64,000 bases of DNA, from positions 9,362,001 to 9,426,000 of the forward strand of contig OW051496.1 of NCBI GenBank assembly GCA_932521035.1, written 5' to 3'. Shown here one piece after another: positions 10,786-23,600 of this stretch (the stretch's first letter is position 1; every line of letters begins with the position of its first letter). The notes below the pieces were generated by a model that ran no database searches, had not been told where the DNA came from, and saw nothing but the letters and a program-made list of their open reading frames with translations. A program made the translations under genes and the position numbers. The stretch is from Oscheius dolichura (taxonomy: Eukaryota > Nematoda > Chromadorea > Rhabditida > Rhabditidae).

Positions 10786-13700
10786 TTAGGCCACGTATTT
10801 GTAGACGTTGTGATCTTCAGCATCTCGAGCGATGTAGTCCCGTTCTATCAGGGAGCTTATTCGCTTCTTCAAGTCGACTGCTTTTACGGGGAATCTGAAA
10901 AATGAATTATTGCCTTTTCAAAACGAAGTCATACCGTAACTGAGCAAAAAGCTCGGTAATTAGTTGCTGATGAGTTAAATTCTTACGGGCTTTCATTATA
11001 CGCACAGCTGCAGCATCAATTTGATACTGCCTATCTTGGTTAACTTGCTCTTCCGTCTGTTTATGCTCTTCTTCCTGAACGTATGAATATAAAAGAAAAT
11101 GTTATGGACTAACAGTCTCTTTCATTTGTACTTGGGAAATTTTTATCCTGTAGAGTTTTTCTTGCAGAGCTGTATTTACAGTAAATTTATCGTCCTCGCA
11201 AATCTGAAATGAATAGAATGTAAAAAAGCTAGCATACTAACGTCTTTATTTTTAGAATCCCGTAATAGTATCCGGTTTTTCCCTAAGCACAATGAGAACA
11301 TGGTGCGTTTCAATTCTTTTTCCTCTAAATTTCCTTATATTGAAATCCTAAAGTAAGCTTACCAATCTTGGTGGCGCCCTGGATTTCCGAAAATGTAAAT
11401 TCTCTACAACCGTTGAAAAGAAGAAGAACAACGCCTTGATAAAGGGATACTAACAATTCTTTTGTACACTGAAAAAAAAACGAAAATCTATTACTTATTT
11501 GGAGAATAAAACATACGCCTTTTCTGAAAATCGCCTTTAGGACACATTGACCGAGCGAATGTTGCCACTGCAGCTTTCTTCCTTGATGTTTTGTGGTATA
11601 GAAATCTTGAAACATTTGAAGACTTCTACACATTCCAGCAGGTAAGGTAAGCTGAAAAATAACGTGTAGAGAGGATTTCACGAAAGACAGCTACCTCAAC
11701 AGGTTCGTAGGCCGGCCATTGACCAAGAGTGAGAATATTGACACCGAATTCCATAATCGGTTGGCATTTTCCTTGCTCTACTTCATGTTCCACGTGTCTT
11801 CGGAAATCAAAAGCTAAGTCTAACGATAATTCCATATCTTTAAACATTCCTTCTAGCTTATGAGTAAATCCGGCACCACATTCTATAAGAAATTTTAAAA
11901 AATGATATTAAATGTTACCTTGTTTTAATTTGCAAAGCATTGCTTTTTCTGCGTCCACTGACGCACTTCGGCCGAGTAGAAGTCTTTTAGCCAGATCTTT
12001 CTTATAAAAAGCTTCGAAGACATCTTTTCCCTGGATGAAACGGAATAGTGTGATGACGCGGTCCATAAGCTTATCAAGTTCTTCATCACTTGTTTCCTTA
12101 TTTCCAGAACGCAATTTTCCATCCATATATTTAGCTAACAAGATTTGTAACCAACTTCAAAATATTCTTACCAATAAGTTCTGCTGGTTTATTTGGCCTC
12201 GTATTAACAAAATAGTCAAAGGCATCCTTTTCGGCTTGTTGAAACTTTTCTTCATTGCGGAAACATTCAAAAACTGAAAATATTGATTATATTTTAAACG
12301 AAAACGCATTTCACCTATGTGATCAAGTTTATTTTTCATCGTCATCAAATTCTCCACCATGTTTTTGTCGCGCTCAGCGTCCATGACAACAGATTTACCC
12401 ACTCTCTAAACAATAATATTAAAAACAAATAGAGTGTCAAATACCTTGATATAGTTCGAAAATCCTGCTTTGAGCATCACTTGACCATCTTTTACACGGC
12501 TTACAAGGGTGAAAATTAACGCGAGATCTTCCAATCTATTCTCGTCCAAAATGGCATCCAAACCTATAAAAATTGTTTCGTAGATTATAAGTAATGGGCT
12601 TACCTTTATTCAATACATTTTGCATATGTCGTGTTATAAGAGTGTTTTCAATTAAAGAAAGCAATGGCTTTCGTGTAGTCTCATCTAAGTAGTAATCTAC
12701 GCGATTTCCTTCATCTGCCAACAACTTAGCAACATATTTAAAATAAGCGGAAGACTGAAATAAATAATATTATACTGAACAGAGTGGATTACCTCAAGAT
12801 CTCTGGCATTCACATCTCCTTCTCTACTGAAGAGATCGCCTGAAGCTGAGATAAACTCTCGCTCAAAAACCTGAAACAAAATGTAACTAAAAATGAATAT
12901 CCAATAAACCTGTGTGTATATTTGAAGAGATGTAAGCATTCGTAATAAATTTTTAACTAAATCTCGATTTATATGCTTGCCATTCCGTTCCTCGTCGATA
13001 ACTCTCAAAAGTTGTGATACTAGGCGCTTATTTATCGAAGATTTATCCATAATTTCTTCACGAAATACATTCAAAGCCGTTTCCCTAAATCGTTTTCGTA
13101 CTAAACATTGAATATACTTACCAAAGTGATGGAACATTGTTATTTTGGAGGATATAAGTGCGATCCAAATAGAGAAAAACATTGCGAATCATTGTTGCTT
13201 GATGACAATAATCGGTCCAGATAGAATCAAGCTTGTTGAGAAATATATCACCATCTTTCTCACAGTTTTCGATAAGAGTCTTCCTATAAAAACATAAAGT
13301 TTGAAAAATATGTACTAACTGTAAATTTCCAACGTGCGTTCGCAGAAGATGCTGTAATCTGTCGTAGAGCTCTCCTCCAAGATTCAGCTTTGCTTCACAC
13401 AGATTTTCTATAATCTATAATTTACATTTATAATAAACTGATGCGTTTATTTACTAACCCTATAAAGTGCTTCAAGTGTCCACGAGATTTTCTGCTTGCT
13501 CTGAATTGCCTCTATGCTTTCCTTCAAAATTGGCCAATTTTCCTGTAGTTTTGTATCACGATCTACTTCTTTTCCTAAAATAAAACTTTTTCTAAAAAAA
13601 CATGAACTTACTTTTGAAGCCTTTTATACTCAGCTTCTTGGGAGCATGCACTTGTGTGGTCGTAAAGTAGTTATTTTGTGGAACCTAAAAATATTATGTA

Positions 13701-14501
13701 GCTAGGGAAACTTTCTACGGTGATGAATTAAAACGAAACATACGGTATATCACTCGATAGAGTGATATAGACTATGTTATTTTGAGCTGCAATAAAAATG
13801 GAATGTTGTCCCCAGGAATATATAAAAATCAATTGAAAGAGTAAACATAAAGTACGGGTGAAGCCCGTCTTCTACAAATGCCTAGCGGTGGCGGTGGAAG
13901 TGTACTCGCTTGAGTTGTAATTTAAACGGGGATCCAATCCTTTCATGGGTCAAAAATGTTCGCTTTTTTATTTATGACTTCTAAAGATCATGACGTCTCC
14001 AACACAGTAGCTGTTTTGGCACCATTGTCCTTCTTCAAAATCTTCAATATGACCAGACATAATTAGAAACCAGGGATCTCCCCATTTTCCTATCCTCATT
14101 GAAGCAACACTTCAGAATATCAATTGATAACTTTTTGCCCTTTAGAAGTCAAGAAAAATTTTAAAAACCGAAAGAATTTTGCCCCCCGACGATGCTTGAA
14201 CCGATTATAAAATACTAACCATTGGAATGTTGAGTTGTGGTGAATTCGGCTCCTCGTATTCTTCCTCCTCCATATCATCAACAGCTGAATAATATTCCAT
14301 AATGGTCTTCCTTACTTTCGGTAGAGGCTCAACAAACTGTAAAAAAACTAGATTCATACCACAGCAAAATAAACCTACAGTATTGTCTTGTTTTCTCTTC
14401 TGCAAAATTAATTTCCTTGGCTGAGCTACTGGCTGAGATTCTCCAGAACAGCTTTCCTCATTTTTCTGATGCACTGTTGTTTCTGAATCACTAGTAATCA
14501 T
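10786..14501 (-). CDS. cul-4: Cullin-4, scaffold of CRL4 ubiquitin ligases
   Basis: Intron-rich gene for the scaffold that joins DDB1-substrate receptors to the RING protein RBX1. N-terminal exons (14205-14501) are acidic and Lys-rich ([24 protein letters not shown]). Cullin repeats start near 13720 with [12 protein letters not shown] and [20 protein letters not shown]. Strong CUL4 marks follow: [20 protein letters not shown] near 13050, [15 protein letters not shown] near 12690, KPAELI and [18 protein letters not shown] near 12120-12180, [17 protein letters not shown] and [11 protein letters not shown] near 11950-12030, and [16 protein letters not shown] near 11720. Near 11000 [13 protein letters not shown] holds the neddylation-site lysine of the winged-helix end. 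The last residues are YKYVA, as in CUL4. CUL4, not CUL1-3, is supported by [11 protein letters not shown] and the terminal YVA. The start ATG at 14501 follows a TTTAG acceptor 16 nt upstream. An intron of about 480 bp lies at 13720-14215. Confidence 0.92.
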
Positions 14502-14908
14502 CAGAGTTTTCTGCACTCTAAATTAAGAAACATGTATTTCGCAAAGTCTAGAAGATACAAGGACAACAGCGAGCATGATTTTGGCATAATGTTCACAGTG
14601 AGTGTGACCCAAAACGGCATTTCTACACTTCTACACTATATATAACTTTTTCTTCTCTTCTTTATGGAGACAATCAGAATAAGTATCTGCAGAAAATGGA
14701 ATAAACAGTGAGAAAAGTCTAATCAATCGGAAGAGGCGCATGGGGGCCGGCTCGGAATCGTCGGAATGAAAATCCCTCACCCCTAAAAATAAATAAAATA
14801 ATTCAAAATGGATGGAATGGATCTGTTTTCTTTCTTTTTTTTTGCAAATCTCCTTATTTTTATCCTTGTAATTTTTCATAATTGCGATGGAAAATATACA
14901 TTTTCAGG
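14502..14908. promoter_or_regulatory. Shared divergent upstream region, cul-4 / PCID2
   Basis: About 400 bp between divergent start codons must contain the promoters or trans-splice outrons of both genes. It is AT-rich; a TTTTCAG acceptor ends one base before the PCID2 ATG and a TTTAG acceptor lies 16 nt before the cullin ATG. No TATA-like element stands out. Confidence 0.45.
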
Positions 14909-17900
14909 ATGGTATCAGCTGCAGCACAAGCAGCTGCATTAGTTGGCCGATGCAGAAGTATCGAGGACTATTTCCGAGGAGTTGACAGATATGTGCAGAC
15001 TTCTGAATGGAATGAAGCCGAAGTAGCGTCCTTTCTTCTTTCCGTAAATGGTCCACATACTGATCTTCCTTTTTTACATGTATGTTTTAAACTAGTTTTA
15101 TTTATATACTAAACTAGTTTACAGGTAGAAAACTATGGATCTCGTACAAATAGATTTTTCATCAATGATGAAGTTATTGATCAAATAGCCTGCCTTCATC
15201 TTCATGTTTTATATCATATTTACATCAAGCGAAATTATCAGAATGCCTATGAGCTGCACACACAGGTAATTTTGTTATAATATTATTATGTTTTTCTTAT
15301 AGATTATGTCCATTTTTAATAAGGAAGTTCTTCAAAAACGTAAAGAAGAAAATTGGTTTATGCCTATCTTTTATCGATTTTGTAGTGATCTTCGTGGAAT
15401 TGCACGTGTGGTATATTTCTCTTTGCCGTTAGTGATAACATATTGTTCAGGCTGATGAATGTAAAGAAGAAGAAGACGATGAGGTAGAAGAAATAGACGA
15501 TCCAAATGAGATGAAAACATATTATGAAAAATGCGCCAATCCTATCATGGAATCTTATAGGACTTGCGTAACTGACACGTTAGTTTTAACTATTTTTAGT
15601 ACTTTTTATTTGCAGACGACCTGATTATTCTGTAACTAAAAAAATTGCCCAGCTGAATATGACAAATCAATTATTCCGGATATATTTTAAAGTAAGTTTG
15701 TAGTGCTTTAGTTCATATTTAATTTTTCAGATCAATAAGCTTAATCTATTAAAACCATTAATTCGATCTATCGATAATGCTGGAGCCCTCTTTGAGTATT
15801 TCTCTATGGCGGATAAGGTTACATACAACTATTTTCTTGGCCGGAAAGCGATGTTTGATGCCGATTTGCCACTAGCTGAGAAGTCGCTGTCTTACGCCTT
15901 CCGCAACTGTCCAGGAAACTCGGAAAGAAATAAGAAACTTGTTCTAATTTATCTCATACCTGTGAAGATGTTTCTCGGTCATATGCCGAGTAAAGCACTA
16001 CTCCATAAATATCAATTAGATGAATTTGTAGAGGTAAGCTATAGGAATATTTTTACCTTTTTCGTTTAGGTAGTAGAAGCAGTCAAAGAAGGAAACCTAG
16101 CTCAATTAGAAAGAGCTCTTACTGCTAATGAAGACTTCTTTATACAGTGTGGAATATTTTTAATGCTAGAAAAGCTGCGTGGAATCACATTCCGGACACT
16201 TTTCAAGAAAGTGTAAGACATCATTTTTTTGAACACTTTCATATTGTTCTGTTTAGATCACTCCTGATAGGTACAAATATGGTACCGCTCTCTGCATTTG
16301 CTGACTGTTTACGCTTCTTGAAGGTTGATGATGTTGACGAGGATGAATTGGAATGCATCATAGCAAACCTTATTGCCGAGGTAACACTTTCAATATCAAG
16401 AAGAAATAATGGAAAACATGAAAACAAGGTTGCCCAACATTGACATTTATTCGCTGGGGAAATATGGATCGGGGAAAGATTCAGATGTACTTCTGAATTT
16501 CTTCGTAAATGGCGAGAACGAGGGCACCGCCAGTGCCGCGGAAGACATTCGAGAGGGCTCCCTTGAACATGGCCGACATTCCCTCGTTGCGGATGATCTT
16601 GACGGCGCAGTCGAGGGTGTTCTTGTAGAGAATGTCCTTCCTGCCAGACTGCATCATCATCCGACGGCGAACCGTGTCCCAGGGATAGGAGAGCACGCCG
16701 GAGCCAACGGTGACGACCTGGGCAATGGCCCAGGCGGTGAAGAAGTTGAGCTTCTGGCCATCCTTGGCGAAGAGCATCTTGGCCGTGTCGAACATTCCGA
16801 AATAGGCGGCGCGGTAGATGATGATACCCTGAACCGAGACGAAGAAGCCGCGGTACAAGCCGATGGGGCCGTCGGACTTGGCAATCTTCACGAGGCAGTC
16901 TGCGAGTCCCTTGAACTCGCGGGCACTGCCGCTCCCGACGTCGGCAGCCAGACGGGTACGGGCAAAGTCCAGCGGGTAGACGAAGCACAACGAGGTGGCG
17001 CCGGCGGCTCCTCCTGAGGCCAAGTTTCCTGCAAAATACTTCCAGAAGTCCTTCTTCTTGTCGAGACCCTTTTGGAACATATTCTTGTAGGTGTCCTTGA
17101 AGGCAAAGTTGAGTGCCTGGGTAGGGAAGTAGCGGATGACATTGGCCAAGTTGCCTCTCCACAGCGCGGTGAATCCCTGCTCCTTGGGCACACGCACCAG
17201 CACGTCCATGATGCCCTTGTAGCGCTTGTCGACGGCGATCTTCTAAAATATATTGGTTATAGAATTAAAACGGTTAAAACCGACATCCGAGGCATCCTGC
17301 ACTTGGAGTAGCAGCTTAACCCGCTCGATGGGAGCCACGGCAGTTTTGGAGATGGCGGCAGCCGTTCCTCCAGAAGCCAAATCGATGAAAAACTTGCGGG
17401 CGTTGAAGCCCTTGGCCTTCTGTTCCACCTTGGCCACGGCACGGTCCTTCTGATCCTTGGTCTCGCTAGCTACGGTCTTGCCCTTCGCTTTGACATCCTC
17501 CAGAACTTCCTTGCCCTTTTGCTTGGCGTCCTTGCCAATCTTGCTGGCAACCTGAAAATAAAAATAATTAACATGCTCGATCGTAGCGTGGAGTGGGCAC
17601 GCATGCGCCCGTTGCATGGGCAAGTGCAGACTGGCCTCGGCCCATGGTCGGGTACGGGCGCCGGGGGATCAACCAGGCCCGGGAGTAGAAATGGGCTACC
17701 CAGAATGTCTATGACCGAGTTTAGCCAACTTCTCATTTCCATTTTGAAAAAATGACATTTACGACTGGCTGTACTAGGGCCGCCACTGCGAGGTTGTATT
17801 AGTGCGGTCGCTTTTCCGGCGCTATGGCAGAAGAGGGCCTGTGTCGCGGTCTGGAACTCTAAAGTCGGCGCGCCTCTAGTTACGAAGCTCTGGGACCTAG

Positions 17901-18371
17901 CGACTCGGTAAACAATATTGCGAGAAGTAAAATTGAGCGCCGATGTGTACGGGTGCGAGCGCGCCGGCAATCGTCGGCCACCTACTTTCAACCATGGCGT
18001 GGGGACGACGGCAGCTCTCCCACCATGCGCGCAGGAGCGCGCGCAACAAAGCTTGCTCCAAAAATCGGTACGCGCATCTACGGTGAAAAGCAGCAGCAAA
18101 GAATCCAACCTCCTTAGCGTCGCGTTCCATCTTGGAAGAATGATGCTTGTGGTGGATAGCAACCCTTTTATACCGGAAATTGGTCAATCCACGCTTATCT
18201 GGAAAAATCTTGCCATTTGACAGAAATTAAACTTCCTTTTTTTGTTCATGCTAATGTATTTGTTTTCAGAAAAAGATCAAAGGCTACCTCTCCCATCAAC
18301 ACAAGAAGCTTGTCATCAGTAAGAAGGATCCGTTCCCAGCTCTGTCTACAGTTCATTCCAATATTGTCTAA
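14909..18371 (+). CDS. PCID2 / Thp1-type PCI-domain protein (TREX-2)
   Basis: Nine exons: 14909-15079, 15125-15265, 15303-15410, 15451-15578, 15616-15691, 15731-16033, 16070-16212, 16257-16380 and 18270-18371; all phases agree, about 430 residues. The protein is the PCI-domain partner of the mRNA-export complex TREX-2 at nuclear pores. Diagnostic segments: [66 protein letters not shown] followed by [26 protein letters not shown]; and the winged-helix end [17 protein letters not shown] joined to [20 protein letters not shown] and PALSTV, which closely follows human PCID2. The last intron (16381-18269) is 1.9 kb, far longer than the others, and contains a whole gene on the other strand. An acidic insertion ([12 protein letters not shown]) lies in exon 4. 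Confidence 0.94.
16481..18130 (-). CDS. ant: Mitochondrial ADP/ATP carrier with N-terminal extension
   Basis: Exons 18110-18130 (inferred), 17285-17551 and 16481-17242, phase-consistent, about 349 residues. The protein exchanges ADP for ATP across the inner mitochondrial membrane. Three carrier repeats are visible; the nucleotide-carrier signature RRRMMM follows PWDTV. First repeat: [20 protein letters not shown], then [15 protein letters not shown]. Typical length is about 300; here about 60 extra residues precede the first helix, rich in Lys, Ala, Glu and Asp ([20 protein letters not shown]). The 5' exon MERDAKE is a guess based on phase and donor GTTGGA. The gene lies wholly inside a PCID2 intron in antisense orientation. 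It is GC-richer than the host exons, as often seen with highly expressed genes. The 558-bp first intron carries GC-rich repeat sequence. Confidence 0.9.
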
Positions 18372-19282
18372 TTTGAAAAGATGTAAGAAAATAAATTCGT
18401 ATATTATTTTTCAGAAGGAGTGAGCCACTTTAGCACGTGTTATTGAAGACCGACTGCGTTATCCGTGTCCGCGGGCGTTCGACACTGCCCTTATTGAGAT
18501 GCGGCTCCCATTTGTCGGCGTCTTTGACTCGATAGTTGCGAGGAGGAAGCGCCTATCTGTCATCCGACCTAATTTCCTTCCCATAAGCAGCCACTTGTTT
18601 CCAATTGCTCGCTCTCAAGATCAAAAATCTCTTTCCACTTTTGTTTGCAGAAGATAAATGGATGAAAGCCTATTAAAATTATTTCGAGAGTAGTGACCAT
18701 GATGCCCATAAAAGGGAGTGCCTAGAGAGACAAATTTATGGCTTGGACGGCGCCTTTCCTTATCTATTTGATAGTCCCTGGCTTATTTTAATGTACCACC
18801 CTCAGCATTCCTTATTTTACGACGGGAGTTCCTCAGCATTTTCCATGAGCACCGTAATCTATTTTATAGGAATACTTGCGAATTTTAGGGGAATTCCTGA
18901 GTCGAGACTTTTATAGCCACAAGCGGCTAAATACGGTATTCTGGAATATTTTTCCATTCAGAGGAGTGACAGTCTCCATGGTTTTTGTTAATTTCAATCC
19001 ATGTTCCATAGTAAAAAAAGTATGCTGTACTTCCCTCCTCCGCCCGCGATGGGTTCCACCTCGCTGCTGCTACGATTCCGGTCGTGCCAAGTCATGGACC
19101 ATTCGGCCGCCTTTTGCCGCAGCATTAATCAGAGCAGCGAGTAACCTTCGGCTGGCTGACGCGGCGACATGATAGATGTTCTCAATTGAGACATTTACCG
19201 CTATCATCCTCTCCCGTTCTCCTGTTGTTTTCATGTTTTCAGTCACCGGAGACTACGGGTAGTCGAGATGGTCATAAAAGTA
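18372..19282. other. Non-coding stretch after PCID2
   Basis: No open frame with splice support. Short motifs of the TTACNGTAA type occur (18853). Confidence 0.4.
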
Positions 19283-19642
19283 CGGCCAACGTTCTCCCTC
19301 ACCGCACCCAAAAACTCACCAAATGCGCGCCGCGTTCGAATAATTCGACCTTGCTTATTTTTTAAATGTCTATATTGTTCAAAATTTTATGGCGGACAAG
19401 CAGGTATAGGTTATATTCCATAAGAGTAAGAAATTGCTGAAATGTAACCCAAAATAGAGTTTCTGAGGTGAACATAGTGTTTCTATCGATAACTCAGCAA
19501 TTTCTTATTCTTATGGAATATATCAGCTTTTCCACCATAAAATTCTGAACAAGATAGACATAAAACAAATACGCAAGGTCGAATTATTCGAACGCGGCGC
19601 GCATTTGGTGAGTTTTTGGGTGCGGTGAGGGAGAACGTTGGC
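19283..19642. repeat. Long fold-back (inverted repeat) element
   Basis: Two arms, about 19283-19440 and 19494-19642, are near-complementary over roughly 150 bp with a loop of about 53 bp. The left outer end is GGCCAACGTTCTCCCTCACC and the right end is its inverse. Inner matching parts include GCGCGCCGCGTTCGAATAAT and the CCATAAGA/TAAGAAATTGCTGA region. The transcript would fold into one hairpin. No coding content; probably a foldback or MITE-type element. Confidence 0.85.
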
Positions 19643-20239
19643 CTAAAAGTACAAAAAGTTAACACGCTGTAAAAATATTCATCCCGACGGAACAAGCATG
19701 ATTTGATTCAACCTCGGCAATTTTCCGATTTACTCATGGACATAAATCGCCCGACAGGTCTCTGAATCCCATTATTCTTTTTTTACTTGTATTATTTCAA
19801 AAGAAATGCTTTCTTTTGCTTACCAGTATGCCGCGTTTGGATTATAAATTTGACAGTCAAAAAAGATTTGACCGTCAGATAAGATCAAACGGTCGAAACT
19901 TTCTGCTTCTCTCTCATTTGACTTGTCAAGTGTATCTGTACAGACGACAGGTCTTGCAGACAGACAGAGATCTTCCTATTATTAGGGTAGGATATCTGAA
20001 TTTCTTCCATATTCCTGGCCTGCATCTTCATTATCCTTTCTTCTCTTAATTCTTTTAATTGGATTGTTCTGATCTGAAGGCATAAAATATGCGAAAATAT
20101 TTTGCAATTGTTACGATTTATAGAAAACAATTTGCCAATTCCTTTCTGCTATCAATTGCTCTCTTTTATCTGTACTTTTATAATTTTATGCCGTCATTTC
20201 AAGATGCTTGCTGTTCTTGATATTCTAATAACACTTCTA

Positions 20240-20241
<2 letters not shown>

Positions 20242-20283
<42 letters not shown>
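20242..20283. repeat. (TA)n microsatellite
   Basis: About 21 uninterrupted TA dinucleotides. Confidence 0.97.
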
Positions 20284-20285
<2 letters not shown>

Positions 20286-20608
20286 TTTTTGATCAGTATC
20301 AATTAGTCGAGTCATTAATTTATTTTCTCTTGTTCCTTCTCGCCCCTGCCGTCTCTAATAGCTCCTTTCTCCTTATATTTTACCGCCTCTACCGTCTTTT
20401 CTTGGTTCGGGGAGGGGGAAGGAAGGCGGAGCTAACCCCGCCGATGTTCATGACGACCTGCAAACCTCAGACCTAAAAACACCTGTCCGGCCACACCGTG
20501 TGACAACCGAGACAAAAGAAACATGGCGCCAATTGTGTTTTTTCCCTCTCTCTTTTAATTATCTTTTCCGTTTTTTTCCCTAATAATATCCCTTGATTTA
20601 TAGAGATT

Positions 20609-23600
20609 ATGCATCCTTATGCACAGCAGAACATCATTTTTATTCTTTTTCTCCTGTCTACGGTGATATCTGTGAGTTTTTTCCTCGAAATTGACGAATA
20701 AACCCCTTTTCGGATTCCGCGCCGCCGCACCCGTAAAGTCTCGGCAGCGAAATGCATTTGAGTTCAGAGTGCTCGGAACTTCCTATTCTCGTTACTGCTG
20801 ACAGTTTACGGGTGCAGCGGTACGAGAACTTGGCCTCCAAAGTCCTTCATAATTCAATGCTGACTCCCCTTTTCTAGTAAAAAATAATGAAACAGTCCTT
20901 TAGTTTTCGGATAGATTGGGACTTGGAGGTCCTAGGGGCCGGTGAGGAAGAGATTTCCTCAAGACGCCAACAATGCTGACATGTTAATGGGCCCTCTATT
21001 TCATTCTTGTGTAAACGAAAGGGGCCTTCAGTTCTCGTGTGAGTCAGCGCATAAAGAGGGTCTGTCTATCTCTCCGGGGTCACATGTCTCTATACTTTCT
21101 ATAAAATGGAAAATTTCGAAGATTTTTGGGACAAAAGAAGAATAAATGGAACAGTTTCCCATTATAATGGCCGTTCCCAGCTGATGCCAGCTAGCCTTTT
21201 GAACTCCCCGCCAGTTGGAGACAAATGCCATTGTTGCATCGCTTCCTCCCCTGTGTTGGACCTTCTTTTCTCTCCATTTTCCATATTTTGAGGATGTTTT
21301 CTACCCGGGAAATTATATTGTCGGCTATGGGAACCCGATGGACTATTTTGAAGTATTTCATCATAATCTCTTTAAAAAGGAGACAATTAACTCCAAAAAA
21401 AACGAGGAAAACAACGATTTAAACTACTTTTTGAGCCAGAATTTAAGAGAATTTAGCTTTTTCTTGAAAGATAACATTGAAATTCGCTGAGAATCCGTCA
21501 GAAACTTCCTTCAGAATGGAAAATGAACCCGAGTTTCTCTCTAAAAATGGGGGAAACATCCGCCTATCAGAAAGGGGACGACTTCCGAATGTTATCTTTA
21601 CGACTGAAGGCTTTTTCCCTGTCTGCTTACCGAATAATATTTGGCAATCCTACCTGTTTTAGGGGTCGGTAACTCGGGACCAACGGCGGGAACAGGAGAA
21701 ACTCTGAATCCGGGGATATTTGGGTTACGGTAGCGACTTCTTCTACAAAACGGGGAACATAACTATCCCACCTGGTTCTCTTCATAGTCTCTGGACTGTA
21801 GAATCATTGGCTCTGGATGTTGACTCAAACGAGCCTTTCCTCCTATGAAGAGATGAAAATGTGGGTCCCGGAAGGGAGCGCGGAGCCCGGCAGCATTTCT
21901 CGTCCTGGCAAATCTCTGGGAAGCCATTGCTGACTTCTGGAAGGCTACAATTCCCCTTCTGAAGTCAGCGGCTCTCTGTTTCGCTTGTCTTTTGGTTCGA
22001 ATTTCTACTATCTTCCAATGCTACCCAGGCCTATCTTTTCAAAACTCGTATCGAATCCTAGTCGGATCCATTATCTTCAAAAATAATCTGCTGCTGGGCG
22101 GGGATTTAGTACTGGGGAACTATTGAAAATTGGGCTGCTCCACCCAACCCTCCTTTTTATTGGCTACATTTCCAAAGATTGCCTGCTTCACACCGCTACC
22201 TTTCCGTCTTCATCTTATCCCTCATTATTGCCGTTCTCTCCAGAGTAAACAGAATGCGTCAACTGCCCGATCGGCTGCTTATCACCCCGTTCACCCGTCC
22301 ATCCGTCATTGTTCCGTGTGAATGAACCCATCCGCCCGCCCGCCCGCCACCACCACCGGCTGCTACCGTAGACTCACTTCCGGCGCTCGTTTTCTCATTA
22401 ATCTTCATTGGCAATATGGCTTTGAAGGCCCCGCAGTCCGCGCCCTTCTGGAATTCGGAGAATTCCGCCCCGGATCTCCTACCGACCGAGTAGGGAACGC
22501 TTACCGTAATCATTATATTCTGTGGTCCTCATTTACCCATTTTTCGTCTTGAAAAGCCCTCGGCTCTCGAGAGAGGAGCCCAACTGTCCAATGGTCTCTG
22601 CCGCGCCGCCTTCCACCTGCCGCCTGTTTTGAATTTTAAAAGATTACGGTATTATCCCACAAAGAAAGGCTCTGGCAATTAAAAACAGTCCGATAAGTGC
22701 ATTCTCCCAGGTGAGACCGGCGGCTGATGGACCGTCAAAAGTGGCAATTAGTGCTAAAGGGCTCACCTGCGGCCACGACACCTGCGAGCCGTGACGGCTT
22801 TATGGAACGAAAAAAGAGGGGAAAAAACGAGGTGCCGTTTGCAAGAACGAGGAAATGATCAGAAATTAATTGAAAAAGTGTAAAAATTAATTGAAAAAGT
22901 GCAAATATGGTCTGTGAGCGGTGATTCTTGAATAAGGAACCATGGCGCGCTCTCGGCAGGATTTTGTAGACTTCAGGCTGCCGTATACCCTCTCTTTTAT
23001 GGTTACAGTAATACTTCTTGGCAAGTATTCGAACTATAAACAGAAATAAGTGTAGTTATTTCATAACTTTTCGAAGAATTCCGGGTTTGAGACTCGCTTT
23101 TCGAAAATGGCGGGTTCTGCGCTCGCCGGCGGCCTATTTCCATCTGTAGGTTGCTGTAACTGCAATTTTGAATCCACAGTATTTTTATAAGGTACTCTAT
23201 AACAGATGTATACAAAAAATCAAAGAGAAATCAAGTAATCGTGTTCCGAGGCTTGATTATCCAAATTAGGCGCCGCACTCCAATTACCGAAGATCTTTTG
23301 CTGCTTACAAGAAAAACGGCTACTGTAGACGCTCCAATTTATGGTCAGAGTGAAGTTTTTGTTCATTCTTCAACCGCAGAAAGCAAAAAAAAATCGGTAA
23401 AATGGTCGATTTTCTTCAATTTTCAAAGAAAACGGCGGAGTGCGCGTCTCAGGCACTGTTCAACTCTTCCGGCGCCCGTATCACCAGATTTTAACAACTC
23501 CAACAAGAATTTGAACACTATAAAAACAGAAAAAGAACACAAGTTTTCACCGTTGGAAGTCTTATTCATTTGTTTCGTCTACTTGAGTTCGATTTCGGTA

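Noticed and set aside
16239-17162. Long open frame of 307 codons antisense to PCID2
   Set aside because: It is a shifted frame of the ADP/ATP carrier exon, rich in Arg/His, with no family signal.
21106-21291. Possible glypican N-terminal exon with CHCC
   Set aside because: It has cysteines but no match to the glypican N-terminal pattern and no consistent splice phase to the 20671 donor.
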